Below the pieces are notes generated by a model. The model saw only the letters and a list, made by a program, of their open reading frames with translations, was not told the DNA's origin and did not search any database. Shown here one piece after another: positions 1-11,921 of a stretch of 64,000 nucleotides of DNA. A program made the translations under genes and the position numbers. Location: assembly GCA_039720395.1 (NCBI GenBank), contig CM077824.1, positions 19,863,046-19,927,045 on the forward strand, in the 5' to 3' direction. The DNA comes from Liquidambar formosana. Lineage: Eukaryota; Streptophyta; Magnoliopsida; Saxifragales; Altingiaceae. Every line of letters starts with the position of its first letter. Position 1 is the first letter of the stretch.

Positions 1-25
1 ATTATATATAGTTTTGCTTTGTTAG

Positions 26-91
26 TATGATGCTTGTTACACTATATTATGATGCTTGTTACACTATATTATGATGCTTATTACACTATGT
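26..91. repeat. 22-bp minisatellite, three copies
   Basis: Three head-to-tail copies of a 22-bp unit beginning TATGATGCTTGTTACACTAT start at 26, 48 and 70. The third differs at a few bases. It is non-coding. Confidence 0.85.
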
Positions 92-149
92 ATAGTGTTC
101 TTTTTTTCTACAACCTAGTTGGGATCCTAATTTGCTCTATGAAGCTTCT

Positions 150-205
150 CTTTTTTTTTTTCTTTTTTTTTTTTCCCCCAAAAAAAAAAAAAGGGAAATT
201 GTTCT
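150..205. repeat. poly-T / C5 / poly-A low-complexity hairpin
   Basis: A T-rich run followed by CCCCC and an A-run can fold back on itself. Short translations across it are artefacts of low complexity. Confidence 0.7.
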
Positions 206-319
206 GTCACTCCTCTCATTTGTAGAAAATGCATGATCACAATATGGTGCATCATGTGTAAGATTGTGACAGGGACTTTTTCATATGGCTGACTTGTGTT
301 GGATCTCTCCAAGATGTTA

Positions 320-690
320 TATCAACTTGTTTGAGATTGACTTTGGGGCTTTTGGAAAGAACAAGAGAGCAATAACTCTTTGGAGGGGTGCCATTATGGC
401 AGTGTTTTGGGTCATTTGAGGGGATAAAAACACTAGGGTGTTTGAGGATAAGTTGGAATCGGGAGAAGGGTTGTGGGATCGAGTTAGTTTTTTAGCATCT
501 TTTTGGGTTTGGTTACTAGAGCATTTTTTGGGGTTCCTCTGTTTTCGATTAAGCATGATTGGAAGTCGGTTTATAGTGGGTATTTTTTTTGTTCAGTTAC
601 TTTATTAATTTTGGATGAGGACACCTTGTCCGCATACTTTGTATTCTCTTTATTAATAAATTTTATCTTTGTTGTTGATCCAAAAAAACT
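320..690 (+). mobile_element. LINE (L1-type) 3' fragment, degenerate
   Basis: Broken plus-strand reading frames keep the pattern seen at the C-terminus of plant L1-type LINE ORF2 (zf-RVT tail): a Trp-rich stretch resembling 'AVFWVIWEERN', then VFEDK-like and DRVSFLASFWV-like stretches, with stops and frameshifts. After the coding remnant there is a short A-run near 682. It looks like a 5'-truncated LINE. No TSD was found. The assignment is by recalled motif pattern only. Confidence 0.6.
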
Positions 691-2342
691 GATGTTGCAT
701 CATGCGTAAAGCTAGTATGGATTATGCCAACCCTCTTCCTTTTTATTTTTTTCGTTTCACAGTAAACCTTCTACCATCAGATTAAGCATCGAGTAGGATT
801 TCCACATGACTATTAAAGAAATCTTGACATCTTAAAAGTGCAAAGCTTAGCCTAGGTCCTCTCAGATGTTACCAAGTTTTAGAGAATGACTCCTTTATCC
901 TCATTCTAAGCTATAAGGAATAAAAAGAACAATAGGTTTTTCATACCACAAAAGCCTCTGCGATTAAGGTGACAAGAATGCTTGCTTCATTCAGTGTTGA
1001 TCTTTGATGATACATAAATATTTTGTGGGGCTTTCAATTTGAGATTTAAAGTCAGAGAATTGCTCCCTTTTCCTTGTCCTTTTCCTAAATCAATTAGTTG
1101 TTTTCATCTTCTTCATTTTTTTCAGTTTCTCTTTCTTGTCGCACACAAAATACATCTGCCATGCATATAAAATTGTTTGTTTATAAATTTAAAACTTGCA
1201 ATCACAAATTAACTCTAAAGACACAATCTTCTCTTTTATCGTTCATAACATTATGTCTTAATATGTCTCCTACCATATTGCCTCTTCTCAAGTAATTGTG
1301 TATAATGTCTTCTATCAGCAGAGTTTTATTTTTGCTTTTTTAACATAAAATTTCTCACTATATGTTTTTAGTAAGAAAATGGTGTGTATAAAATGTATTA
1401 AAATGCAATGATGCTCACCAAGGTGACCTCTACATAAAGTTTTCGCATAAAATAAGGGTCCTAGTTTTTATTTTACATAATTTTAGAACTTCTTCTGGAC
1501 GACTATAGATGATTTCATGGTATCATCCAACGCTAGTACATATTGATGATGTTGCTGCAATTAGAGACTCCTTACAAAAATATATAAAAATCTTATTATG
1601 ACTCTTAGAACACCTTATCATCCACAGTTTCCTTCTTTATCCTACTTCCCCTACACACTCAAAGCCTAATTCATTGGTCCCGAACCAAATCCCATTTTCA
1701 ACCCATTACGCCAGCCCACAACCTAAGTTCATTTCCATCCATTTATTTCAACAACCTATTTTCCAAAATTCTAGCAACTTATAAGCATGGAAATCTAGCC
1801 ATTATTTCCATTTTCAACCCTAAACCATATAAGATCCCTAACATCTCTCTTTCTCACCATGTCCGTCTCTACACAACAAAAGCGTCTTAAATCTTACCTG
1901 CACCATATTCTTGTTTGTAGGCAGCCTTATTCTCTGTTTCAACTTTCACAAAAACACAAAACTGTGAAAAGGAAATTTAATAGACAAAAAAATTCAACAA
2001 AAGCGTATGGAAATGAGAAATTTTTCCCTACTTACTAGACCCCACAAAATTTTGAAAACCAACAAAAGGTGTTTTAATGAGAAATTGTTAAACGCTTACT
2101 GATACCACCAAAAAAAAAACTGATAACAAAAGATTGACATAAAAAAATTGATCAGAAAATAAGTTAAATAGACACCAAGAAAAAAAGGAACACGCAAATA
2201 CATATATATCCCTAATATTTGAAATCAGACATAACCAGAAAGAAAGAAAGAAAAAAAAGATTCGTTTTAAACCTTTTTACTTTTCTCAGAGTAAATGTCA
2301 GAAGCACGCGCATGTGTCTTAGTAATAACTGACAATTTTTAC
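691..2342. other. AT-rich stretch without recognised gene
   Basis: No convincing coding exon, RNA gene or bounded mobile element was recognised. If the NAGK gene to the right continues leftwards, this stretch may lie in its first intron, but no later NAGK exon was found here. Confidence 0.5.
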
Positions 2343-2372
2343 AATAATAATAATAATAATAATAATAATAAT
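2343..2372. repeat. (AAT)n microsatellite
   Basis: About ten AAT units in a row. Confidence 0.95.
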
Positions 2373-2669
2373 TCTAACTAATGCCAGTCCCAAGATCAAG
2401 CAATTGAGGAGTAAATTGAAAAGCCAACACTTTACCTCCTACATCTACGGCCTTTCTTGGTTAACATCCAATGCCAAGACACCCAAAGACAGCAAAAAGC
2501 CAAAAACAACACAACCCAATCTAGAATACCCCTAAACCCCACAACCCAAGAGTACCAAAAGCAGGCATCATTCACACACAAATTGAAGAGAACACTAAAA
2601 GGTACAATCAAGAGACTGAAATTGATGAATGAACCCAAAAAATAAATAAATAAATAAAGAAGGAATTAC

Positions 2670-2883
2670 CTCCTACGCTGTTATGGTTGGAGCAACCGGC
2701 GACGGCGCGGGCGAGCACGGGGAGAGGGTCGGGGAGGTTGTGGGAGAAAGGGATGATGGGCATACATATACACACAGTGGAAGTGGTTCCACCGTCCAAA
2801 CCCAGGATGACGTCGGAACCGTCTCGGCTGACCGGCATTTCGTGCTCGAAATCCCAAATTTTGCCATTCCTGTACCCCTTCAT
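2670..2883 (-). CDS. NAGK: N-acetylglucosamine kinase homologue (BadF/BadG/BcrA-type ATPase family), first exon
   Basis: The family phosphorylates N-acetylglucosamine with ATP in the cytosol (amino-sugar salvage). The ATG is at 2883-2881 and opens with MKGYRNGKIWDFE, close to plant NAGK N-termini as I recall them. It is followed by the ATP-phosphate-binding signature LGLDGGTTST and the stretch LARAVAGCSNHNSVG. The exon is 71 codons plus one base and ends at a good donor (GAG|GTAATT on the minus strand, intron beginning at 2669). Plant NAGK proteins are roughly 350 residues, so most of the gene is missing. The remaining exons were not found between 1 and 2669, so they are either beyond a long intron outside the window or lost. 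A CT-rich leader precedes the ATG. The alternative is an isolated exon relic. Confidence 0.75.
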
Positions 2884-3050
2884 CGCAGAGTGGTCAAGAG
2901 AGAGAGAGAGAGAGAACAGGGAGAGACAGACAGAAAGAGATAGAAGAGATGAGACGAGGAGAGGAGCAAAAACTTATGCATTAAAAGAGTCATGTAAACA
3001 GAAAAGAGAGGGAGGAGCGTGCGTTGGAATATAATATGTCGCAGTTCGGA
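2884..3050 (-). promoter_or_regulatory. CT-rich 5' leader / proximal promoter of the NAGK exon
   Basis: On the minus strand the DNA before the ATG is strongly CT-rich, including a (GA/CT)n tract at about 2897-2915, which is common in plant 5' UTRs. No TATA box could be fixed with confidence. Confidence 0.4.
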
Positions 3051-3469
3051 TTCGGACGGCTAAAGGGCCAAATGCTAGTGGTTGAATTGTTGAATTTCAG
3101 TTCTCTGCGTGCGTGGAGGCCCTCAAGGAAAAATGAAAATGTTGCCGTTTTGGTCTAAGGGGACTGAGGATGTGCAGGATAAGAGGTTGCGCACCCGACC
3201 ACCCTAGCAAACCAACTACTGCCACTATTCTCATAGAACTTGTATTTAACAGTCACGTATCACAGGTCAAAAAAAGTGAGGTAAATAGGGATGTCAGACC
3301 TGATACACTCAGTTTTTTTTTATTGGCCATATTTAATATTCTCGCTTATCTCTATCTTATTGGCTTATAATATAGATGACGTAATATCATCATTATGTAT
3401 AAGTTTTTTTCCTATTATACAGCACCACCCACTCAAACAAAATGGCCAATCCCATGGGCCCTCACTTTG
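3051..3469. other. intergenic stretch, nothing recognised
   Basis: No gene-like or repeat structure with clear ends was seen. Confidence 0.4.
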
Positions 3470-4262
3470 TTTAAGTTCGCAAACAAATCAATCCACTAGT
3501 TAATAGCTTGCAAACAAGCTTGATGAGGGCTCGATTTTGAATTTGATTGATTATTAAGCAAACTAAGTTCAAACTTGAATTTTAGGGCTTGTTTGGGAAT
3601 TTTGAAAATTGGATCAAACTAGGTCTAGTCCATAACTATTAACTGGTTTTTAAATAAACCAACTCATAATTGGTTTGAAGAAAACTGTGTTTATGTCATA
3701 TTTTCAGAACAAAGCTAAACTGATTAATAGGAAAAGGGGACTTACCCAAACAGTGTGAAATCAATACTAGCCAGACTTGTCTCCAACTGGCCAGATTTTC
3801 AAGTTTGCCAAACAACCCCTTAAGCTCATCTAGTAAACAAATCAAGCTCAAGCAGACCAAAACTTGGCCTGATTGGGCTTACCAACAGGCTCATTAAGGG
3901 CTCGCAATGAGGCTCATTAGTGTGGTTTGATAGGGCTTGTGAATAGGCTTATTTAGGGCTTGTGAATAATAATTCAATAAAAATATGAGTAGCATTGGTC
4001 TCTTGAATTTTACATATTTTATGAGTCTTATCTTATAAGATGCAAGCAACCAAGCTGTTCATGAACAATCCCATGAAAAAGCTTGGTAATGGCTTGTTCA
4101 AACTCGTTTGTTTATTAAACGCACCCAACACAAGCAAATTACCAAAGCTCGGATCGAGCTTGACTCGTAACAAGTTCAACCCGAAATTAAAAAATCAAGC
4201 TTTTAAATGCACCAAGCTTAAACATGTCAAAGCTCGACCTGGCACTGCTCTTTTGTAGCCCT
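3470..4262. repeat. dispersed 'GCTCG/CGAGC' and 'aggctcat' repeat, fragmentary
   Basis: The sequence is dense in short AGCTCG, CAAGCTT, GGCTCATT and GGGCTTGTGAATA words and their complements, a style seen in non-autonomous plant DNA transposons. A similar fragment lies at about 21770-22010. A PIF-type MITE sits inside it. Ends are not resolved. Confidence 0.45.
3585..3819. mobile_element. PIF/Harbinger (Tourist)-like MITE, 235 bp
   Basis: The left end GGGCTTGTTTGGGAATTTTG and the right end (complement GGGGTTGTTTGGCAAACTTG) form an imperfect TIR. It is flanked on both sides by TTA (3582-3584 and 3820-3822), the 3-bp TSD typical of PIF/Harbinger. A second, left-truncated copy is at about 20274-20465. 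Confidence 0.8.
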
Positions 4263-4744
4263 ATCCCTCACCACTCCATCTAGCAGTTGCTCTACAAAAG
4301 ACCAAATGCCTAAACCCATATTATTATTTGACGAGGACATTAGCATACTTGGTTTAGGGCTTTTATACTTGAACTATGTTTTTTTACGACTTGTTTATGC
4401 GTCTAAAATATTTTTTAACTTATTTCCCAAAAACAATGATATATGGGCAAAAGTAGTGGGACGGCTTTTTTAGTTGAGTGCAAATAGTGTGCATTTACCT
4501 GCATCGTGTTAAGCATAGCCCTTATCAAGCAAAAACCTATTTCTCCCCATCATTAATCCAACATTTCATACATATTATCACATTCGCAAACAACCATGGT
4601 TTGCTATAGAAAAAGAAGATGATTCACCAACAATTAGCCTTCAACGGCCCAATAAGAAGCCTAAAATTTTAAACAAGGCCTTTTTGAATGGGGCTTAAGG
4701 CTAAAATTTAAAATAAGGCCCTTTGTAGAGGGAAAGGGGTTAAT

Positions 4745-6363
4745 TAGTGAGTTGGGGTCTTATGGAGACAGGTCTAATTGCCAGTGAGGTACTTGGGAGT
4801 TCCTCTCATCACAAAGAAGCTTTCCAGGGCTAACTGCCAACCTCTTATAGATCGAATTATCAAGCGTATTCAATCTTGGAACAGCAAGCACTTTGCATAT
4901 GTAGGCAGGCTTCAACTCCTTATATAGTTTAGTTCTTTATAGCATGCAAGCATTTTAGAGTAGCATATTTATCTTTCCTAAGAAGGTTTATAAAGTCATC
5001 AAGCCGCTATTTCTTAGCTTTCTTTAGTCTGGCCATGATATCAAAACCTCTGAGGCTAAAATGAAATGGTCTTGTGTTTGTTTGCCTAAATTGTGGTGTG
5101 GTTTGGGTTTAAAAACACTTGAAGAATGGAATGTGGCTGCTTCTTTTAAACACATTTGGAGTTTGTTTTGCAACTCTAGATCTTTATGGGTTGCTTAGGT
5201 TGGAGCTTATCGTCTGTGAAAGTTCCTAGGTAGTTAAAAGTTAAAACCTCATTGAAATGCTCTTGGATTTGGAGGAGGATTCTTTTATTGAGAGATACCA
5301 TCACACATTTTATCAAACATGAAATTGATGATGGCTCTTCAACATATCTATTTTATGACAATTGGCATCCCATAGGCCTGATTATCCAAGTTATTTGCAC
5401 TAGAATTATACACGACATTGCCTTGCCTTCCCATACCACAGTTAGTGCTATTGTTGATCAACATGATTGGATATGGCCTGCATTTGTTTCTACAATGCTT
5501 ATGGACATCGTAATGGCTACTCTAGAGTCCTTCAAATCAAATCACCTCATTTCTGATTCGGTCTCTTGACTACTCTCTCCTTCAAGTGTTTTTTTGATTA
5601 ACTCATCTTGGGATGTTATTAGAAACAGAAAAGTGGAAGTGGAATTGTTTGGTTTCCCAAAGCCATTTGCAAACATGCTTTCATTTTGTGATTAGCTATT
5701 CACAATCGTCTTGCAACCAAAGATAAATTAACTTACAATGTGGCGTGTCATTTCCAATGATGATTGTGTTCTTTACTAGAGGCATGCCGAGACCAAGAAC
5801 CATCTTTTATCTGAGTGAACTATACTACTAAAATATGGAAAAATATGCTGCTTAAATGTGGAGTGAGGAAAAATTCGAGGAGTTTGACTAATGAACTGCT
5901 TTGGGCAGTCCACAATTTGAAAGAGAATTCGGTTGGCTCATCTGTGTTGAAAATGGCTTGGGCTGCGACAGTTTATCATATATGGTAAGAGAAGAATGGC
6001 AGGAATCACAGTAGTGTGTTTAAACCCCCTTTTATTGTTATGGCCCAAATTGTTGATGATATCATATATTAAAGCCCATGAACTATAAAGGTATTAAAGA
6101 CAATCATAAGAATAAAGACGTCTGTTCATATTGGAACAGTAATTTTGGTATCCTGGTCTTTTCTTTTTTTTTTTCCTTCCTCAGGGAGTGAGGTTGTTTG
6201 GCATTTCTTACACATTCTCATAAGCTTCCCTTTGGTTTAGCTTATTAGATTGTATTTGATAATGGCTTGGTTGTTTTCTTTGGGCCAAAGGCTTGTATTT
6301 CATTTTTGTTTTCCTTCTAATATACTTACTCACTTACCACCCCCCCCCCCCAAAAAAAAAAGG
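4745..6363 (+). mobile_element. LINE (L1-type) ORF2 3' half, degenerate
   Basis: Several plus-strand frames read in order like the end of a plant L1 ORF2. First comes a 'RYLGVPLITKKLS...PLIDRI' stretch typical of the region after the RT core (about 4780-4860), then 'GRLQLL' near 4910. An open piece at 5252-5569 has IKHEIDDGSSTYLFYDNWHP, the usual zf-RVT motif. After that come 'LATKD', 'LLWAV' and 'KMAWAATVYHIW' near 5950-5985. Frames are broken by stops and indels, so it cannot encode a working enzyme. A T-rich 3' UTR ends in C- and A-runs at 6341-6362, probably the tail. No TSD was identified. Confidence 0.75.
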
Positions 6364-7264
6364 TCTCAACCATTATGATGTCATAGAAAAAGAAAATAAT
6401 ATTTAAGTCTTATAAAAGAAAACCGATTAAAAAATATTTAAAATTTCTTGGTAATTTTTTTAAAAAAGAAAAATCTATTATAGTAGTAGAAAGAGAACTA
6501 CAAGTTAGCGTACAATAAATTAAAAGCTTTTTTTTTCTCTAGGTAAATAAAGTAAAAACTTGAATGCTCAAGTTTACTGCTTCTTTCTAAAAATAAAATA
6601 TTCATATGGGTCAAATGGATGCAACTAGCTAGGTTAACATATTAAGTTTGAACTATAGTTCACCTAGCTAACTTTTCAATTCTCGTAACCTTTTTTTCCC
6701 TTTTGTGAAATGGACCAACAAATTTATAGTATCCCAAGTGTGCACTTGGTAAGATCAAACCAAATTCTAAAACTTCATTTCCTAACTCTTTTAATATCTA
6801 GTTAAGTCAATTTAAGATTTTTTTTTTCTTTTTAAAAAAATTACTTCTGTTTCATTTTTCACCTCTACAATTTTTTTATCAAATCAAAATAAAATGTCAT
6901 ATTTGAAGGGAAAAAAACAAAAAACAAAAAAACAAAAACAAGCAATCTTGGTCTCTTGGATAGAAAAGTATTGGTTAAACAATTTATTTTCTCTCTTAAT
7001 CCTATTTTTCGTTTTAAATGACCGTATTAGCATTTCAAATGTTAATGATTCTTTTTTTTTCTTTTTTGCTTTTTGAGGTTTATTTGTTGTTGTTCAATTT
7101 AATTTATGTATGTAGTTATGTACAAGTAAAGTTAAAATATACAATAATGTTGTTGGTCATCTGTACACTATATATATAATCGAGGAAACGATACCTGTTG
7201 ATGCCACGTGTCAATATACTAATTTATTTTTTTTTTTTTCAAATCACATGCTAAAACAGTGAAA
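6364..7264. other. AT-rich, nothing recognised
   Basis: Long A/T runs and no support for genes. The small open frame at 6894-7076 is lysine/phenylalanine low complexity. Confidence 0.4.
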
Positions 7265-7617
7265 CATTGTTTGAGAAAAAGGCATAGTAATCACTTTTCA
7301 ACCTAATACAAAAAACAGATAATGTCTGTCAACTTGCTACAAAGTAACTATATACTTAGGTCAAAATAACTACCAATTTTCTTTGTTTCGCATTAAGTTG
7401 GAAAATAGTCATTAAAAATTAATTTTCCCGAAAAGAAAGTTACTTTTAGTGACTTTTGGAGAAATTATGTTTTAGTGTTCACATTTCAACTGAATGCCAA
7501 AGAAAGAATATTATCTGCCAACTTAATACAAATTGACTGTATACATACTTCAAAAGGACTACTAATTTTATTTGTTTGGTATTAAGTTAGGGAGTGAACA
7601 CCAAAACGTAATTGCTC
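7265..7617. repeat. palindromic MITE-like element (7460-7617) with a related direct copy beside it
   Basis: The segment from 7460 begins GAGAAATTATGTTTTAGTG and ends in the near-complement (complement of the right end GAGCAATTACGTTTTGGTG), giving a fold-back of about 157 bp. The preceding stretch 7265-7400 shares its interior words, suggesting a tandem or partly deleted second copy. Confidence 0.6.
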
Positions 7618-8611
7618 TAACTTTTTTTTTTTTTTTGGTTTACACTGCTCTTTTTCACACAGTATCGGTAGGTTGACGCTTGGTGTACGCTGTACATCTC
7701 TTTATTTTTATGTGAGAAAATTAGAAAACCTACACTATACAATGTTCAACCCAAACTTAGTAGATTGTATCATATTTTTTCATTTTCTTTATGCCTATTT
7801 ATCTTCTCTTACAAAAATTGAACGTATAAAACTATAAATAGTTATAATCAGAAAGAGAGACAAATAGAGGCAATGGTAATTAAAAAAGGAAATGCGACAT
7901 GTGACATGTCGGAATATGTACTAACAAATCAAAAGCATGACAATAGGATGGACTAGGCTCCAAAGAGTCTAAACATTTTTTCACCAAATACCATAGCGTG
8001 TCACCTCTTTCATTTTTTCACAAGTTTCTACCATTAAATTAATTAAATTTTTTCAAATAATTTATCCTTTTTGGAAGTATTCATAAATTTTTTATGATAC
8101 ATTACACTAACATCGCACCAAAGATTATTTTGATTTAACTATTTAATTTATTTTTGTCCCTATATATCTTTTAAATTTAAACATTTTACTATTTTAGAGA
8201 ATAAATATTCTGTTAAAATTCTAATTTTCTAATAATCTTATTTTTATAAAAAAAAAATCTGTACATCGCACAAGTTTTGAAGCTAGTTGAATATAAAATG
8301 ATACATGCTATTCATTTGCACGGACTATAATATGACAATAGTTCACCTAGATGATCAGCAATAGGGTAATCCCTCAAATATGTATTTTCAACCGGATGAG
8401 CTCACAAGCCACAAGTTGGGTCACAGAGATGTTTTGAATTGGCATTAGCATGCCGTGGGAAACATCATATATACCATGTTATGGACCTTTAAACTTTCTT
8501 TTTTTTTGATTCAGTATGGACCTTCAACTTTCGAATGCTCCTCCCCTACGCAACACGAGTTTGGGCTGATGGGGTGGGCCGGGCTTCAATTTGTAGGCTA
8601 ATTATAGGAAG
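7618..8611. other. AT-rich, nothing recognised
   Basis: Long A/T runs, no supported gene and no bounded repeat. Confidence 0.4.
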
Positions 8612-9360
8612 TGGGGAGCTATTGCAACCCGTCAATTTTATTTAGGGGGGCTCTATTGGCACCCAAAGATTTGCTTTTCATCCCCCACTTATTTTACACT
8701 TTAAGGTTTTATAAAAAAATATAGAAAGTTTTCATAAATTGATCGTGTATTCTATTAGAAGACATCATTTTGAACAACCTTTTAAAAGAAAGTTTTTCTA
8801 AAATCTATCGTTTAAGTAGACTTTTTTGCCATTTATAGCCTTCGCTTCATAAATGACTAAAAGGTCCACTTAAACAATAGATTTTGGAAAAACTTTCTTC
8901 CATAAAGTTGTTCAAAATGATGTTTTATAATAGACAACACGATCAATTTTTATAAAAACCTTATATATATATTTTTTATAAAATCTTAACATGTAAAATA
9001 AGTGCGGCATGAAAAGCAAGTCTTTGGGTGCCAATAGAGCCTCCTTCTATTTATAAATCTCCTTTTTTTTTTTTTTTTTTTTTTCACTTTTCAAGATTTT
9101 ATAACAAATATAAAAGGTTTTTATGAAAACTAGCTGCATTATTCACTAGAAAACATTATTTTAAACAACTTTAATTATAAAATATATATTTTTTTTCAAA
9201 ATATATCGTTGAAGAGCACTTTTTGACTTGCCACAACATATTTCTTTACTGCCACAACAATCAAACCACAATTTTTTTGAACTAACCATTTTACCCTTTA
9301 AAGGCAAGAAAAGTCAAATTTGAGTGGAGCAAATACCAATAATACCTCTAGTTAGATGCT
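8612..9360 (+). mobile_element. Mutator-type MITE of 'family 2', split by a second MITE
   Basis: The left arm (GTGGGGAGCTATTGCAACCC then GTCAATTTTATTTA) and the arm after 9053 match the element at 30802-31355 (GGGGATGGCTATTGCCACCC then CTCAATTTTATTTG). The right arm (around 9100-9330) matches the complement of 20080-20275. The element at 8645-9044 interrupts it exactly between 9-bp near-repeats. The outer right end near 9360 is approximate. Confidence 0.6.
8645..9044. mobile_element. palindromic Mutator-type MITE 'family 1', copy A, 400 bp
   Basis: The left terminus GGGGGGCTCTATTGGCACCC and the complement of the right terminus GGAGGCTCTATTGGCACCC are almost the same, and the similarity runs inward for most of the element, so it is a long fold-back. 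Flanks are TTTTATTTA (8636-8644) and TTCTATTTA (9045-9053): a 9-bp TSD with one mismatch, pointing to Mutator-like mobilisation. It has no coding capacity. Confidence 0.85.
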
Positions 9361-9763
9361 TCTCCCTACACTATACTCACGCACATTTTTTTTTCTTTTT
9401 CCTTTTAGGGAAAATTAGCAATAACCCCTATTAGGGGTATGCCTTTAGTAAAAAACCCTACTTAAGATTTAGTAATTTAATAACCCCTTTTTTTAAGTTT
9501 TTATTTGTGGTAAGGTAAATAGGTGATTTTGTATACCAATTATACCCTTTTATTGACTTTTCCGTATTTCTTGCATATCAGATATGGAAAAATCAGATTT
9601 CCATGTTAAGATATACTAGTGTAACCGTTTTTGGGGGGATATCATATCGTGGGAGAGGGATTTCGACTCCATCATGCTTCTCTATCTTCAAACCAGCGCC
9701 AATCAAGGGAATTTAAATTTGAATTCCAAATTTTTCTATCTCTTCAGGTGGTTGCACGGGATT

Positions 9764-9858
9764 CAGTAAAGTGGTACTGTTGTGGATGCATTCCATTGAC
9801 CATTACCACATTAGAAGTTATTGTGTTGAATTAAACGGCAATTTTGTGCAAATCAGTA
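9764..9858 (+). repeat. direct repeat, copy 1 (about 95 bp) inside the MULE
   Basis: It begins CAGTAAAGTGGTACTGTTGT and recurs with a few substitutions at 10013-10107, about 249 bp downstream. Confidence 0.85.
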
Positions 9859-10012
9859 AGAGTACAATTTTTTTGTGACGCTTTGACATGTTTTCCAATC
9901 TTGTAATCTTCAATAGGAACCCACTATGTCTACTACTTCGTTGGACATGTGGTGAAATGATGTTCGTACTTAATGCACTTGTGTTCATGGTATTGTTATT
10001 TTAAACTACCAA

Positions 10013-10107
10013 CAGTAAAGCGGTACTGTTGTGGATGCATTCCATTGACCATTGCCACATTAGAAGTTATTGTGCCGAATTAATCAGCAATTTTGTGCAA
10101 ATCAATA
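10013..10107 (+). repeat. direct repeat, copy 2 inside the MULE
   Basis: Near-identical to 9764-9858. Differences are mostly single transitions. Confidence 0.85.
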
Positions 10108-10689
10108 ATCATATTTTGTGCATGGTATTCATAAATTTGAATTGTTATGATTACAGAACATCAAAAAAGGCATTGTAATCAGTGGAAAAAATGTACACCC
10201 ATGATCACAATTCAAGCGTAAGTATACTTCTTTGTACATGTTAGCCCAACACACTACTCCTAGTTAACCCCTGTTTACTTTCTCTTGGCCCCTTTGGTTT
10301 TTGGATACGGGATGGACAGCGGCTTGATAGTGATTATAGTGCTCTCGTTTGGAGTCGTTGTTTGCCTTGCCCATTTTGGCGTCCATGATTGGGACCGTCC
10401 CCAATGATTTCTTGGATGATGTCCCTTCTGAAGCTTTGAACTTCTTTTGCAGTCATGATCTCTGGAATTGTATTTCCATAGAAGAAATCAAACATGAGAT
10501 TGCATACAATGATTCCACAATCGAGGCTGCAAAAAACAAATTCATACATTAATTTTTTATAAATAATTCATGTGGTCTTCACATGTTGTTGAGCAGCGTT
10601 GATGCATATGTGTTTGTAAACATATTGACAGTATCATAATATTGTTGCATCACATAAAAAGTGAAAACAAAATATTAACATTGTAAATA

Positions 10690-11150
10690 TAGTGTCCAAC
10701 AGTACCATTATACTGTTGCAATAGTAGGTTGATACTGTTGGAAGTGTATAATTTGTCAAGATTATTTCACAAGTAATCATAATATACAAACCAATAGTAC
10801 CAATATACTGTTGGAACAATCGTTTTTCAGAACCACACATTTACAAAATCAGAGAGATGAAATAATAATGTGCAACAATAAGTTGATGCTGTTGAATGTG
10901 TTTAATTTGTCAACATTATTTCACAAGAAATCATAATATACGCACCAACAGTACCAATATACTGTTGGAACAATATTTTTCAGAACCACACAATAACAAA
11001 GATCAGAAATATGAAATATTAATGTGAAACAGTAAGGTCATTCTGTTAAAAGCGCATAATTTGTCTGCTATAATTTATTTCAATGTTGGGTGAATTTGTG
11101 GACACCAACAGTACCAATGTACAGTTGGATCACTATTTTTTCAAAACCAC
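10690..11150. repeat. degenerate tandem array with CAACAGTACCAATATACTGTTG palindromes
   Basis: Units near 10692, 10791, 10944 and 11104 each carry a palindromic core of the type CAACAGTA-N-TACTGTTG, followed by similar AT-rich spacers ('AATTTGTCAA.ATTATTTCAC', 'TTTTCAGAACCACACA'). Spacing is about 100, 153 and 160 bp. Confidence 0.75.
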
Positions 11151-11921
11151 ACAAGAATAAAAACTAAATGGGGTTTTCGCACGCAAAAGTTCCCCATTCA
11201 AACCCAAAAAACAGTGTCGTCGTTCTATATCACTTCACAAATTCAAATATTTGCATGACAAATATACCAAATGGAGTTTCTATATGGACCGATTCACTGT
11301 TGGGTTTAGATTTTTGCAATATTGTCCACAATATATCATTTAAACAAAATCAAACTCATCTACAAAACATACCGACTTATTTTAGTAATATTATTCACAT
11401 GATTTAATCTAAAAACATACCATTTTACTGTTTTGATCATGGAAATAAACCAAAAAAAAAAAAAAAAAAAAAAAAAAAACAGTTTGAAACAGTAACTCAC
11501 TTCTTTTCTGCATTTTTGTTCTACAATCGAACCCCTAGGTCGTCAATCGTTGTTCTTCAATCCGTTTCTGCAATCCGTCTTATAGAACTTTTGTTGGGGG
11601 ACGTTTGAACGTGAGGCAAAAACCCTAGGAAAGGTTATGGTGCTGTTCTAACGATGGAAGGTGTGTTTTTGGAAGAATTGAATGTGCTGTATTTTTCTAT
11701 ATTTGTTGCCGAAAAAAATGGAACGTGGGAAGGTGGGAAGCCTGATTTTTCGCCCAGGTCTGTGAGATGGCACGGTTGTAAATTAAGGCAACTTGTAAAA
11801 ATAAGGGTGTTTTAGTATTTTTACTGTCAAATGGGGTTTTTACTAAACGTCAGTTTTAATGGGTTCTATTATCTTAGAACTCTTATATATGGGGGTTTTG
11901 GCCAAAATTCCCTTCCTTTTA

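Larger units (their letters stand above)
9408..11912. mobile_element. non-autonomous Mutator-like element (MULE), 2,505 bp
   Basis: A perfect 9-bp duplication TTCCTTTTA lies at 9399-9407 and 11913-11921. The ends form a short imperfect TIR (GGGAAAATTAGCAATAACCCC and, from the right, GGGAATTTTGGCCAAAACCCC). No transposase was recognised, so it would need to be moved in trans. The interior holds a 95-bp direct repeat, a tandem array of palindrome-bearing units, a poly-A run near 11450 and a more mixed-composition segment at 11500-11800 that could be a captured gene scrap. None of its small open frames has a recognisable domain. Confidence 0.75.

Noticed and set aside
10690..11150. CRISPR-like array
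   Set aside because: The repeats are degenerate, the spacers are themselves similar, and the context is a plant transposon.
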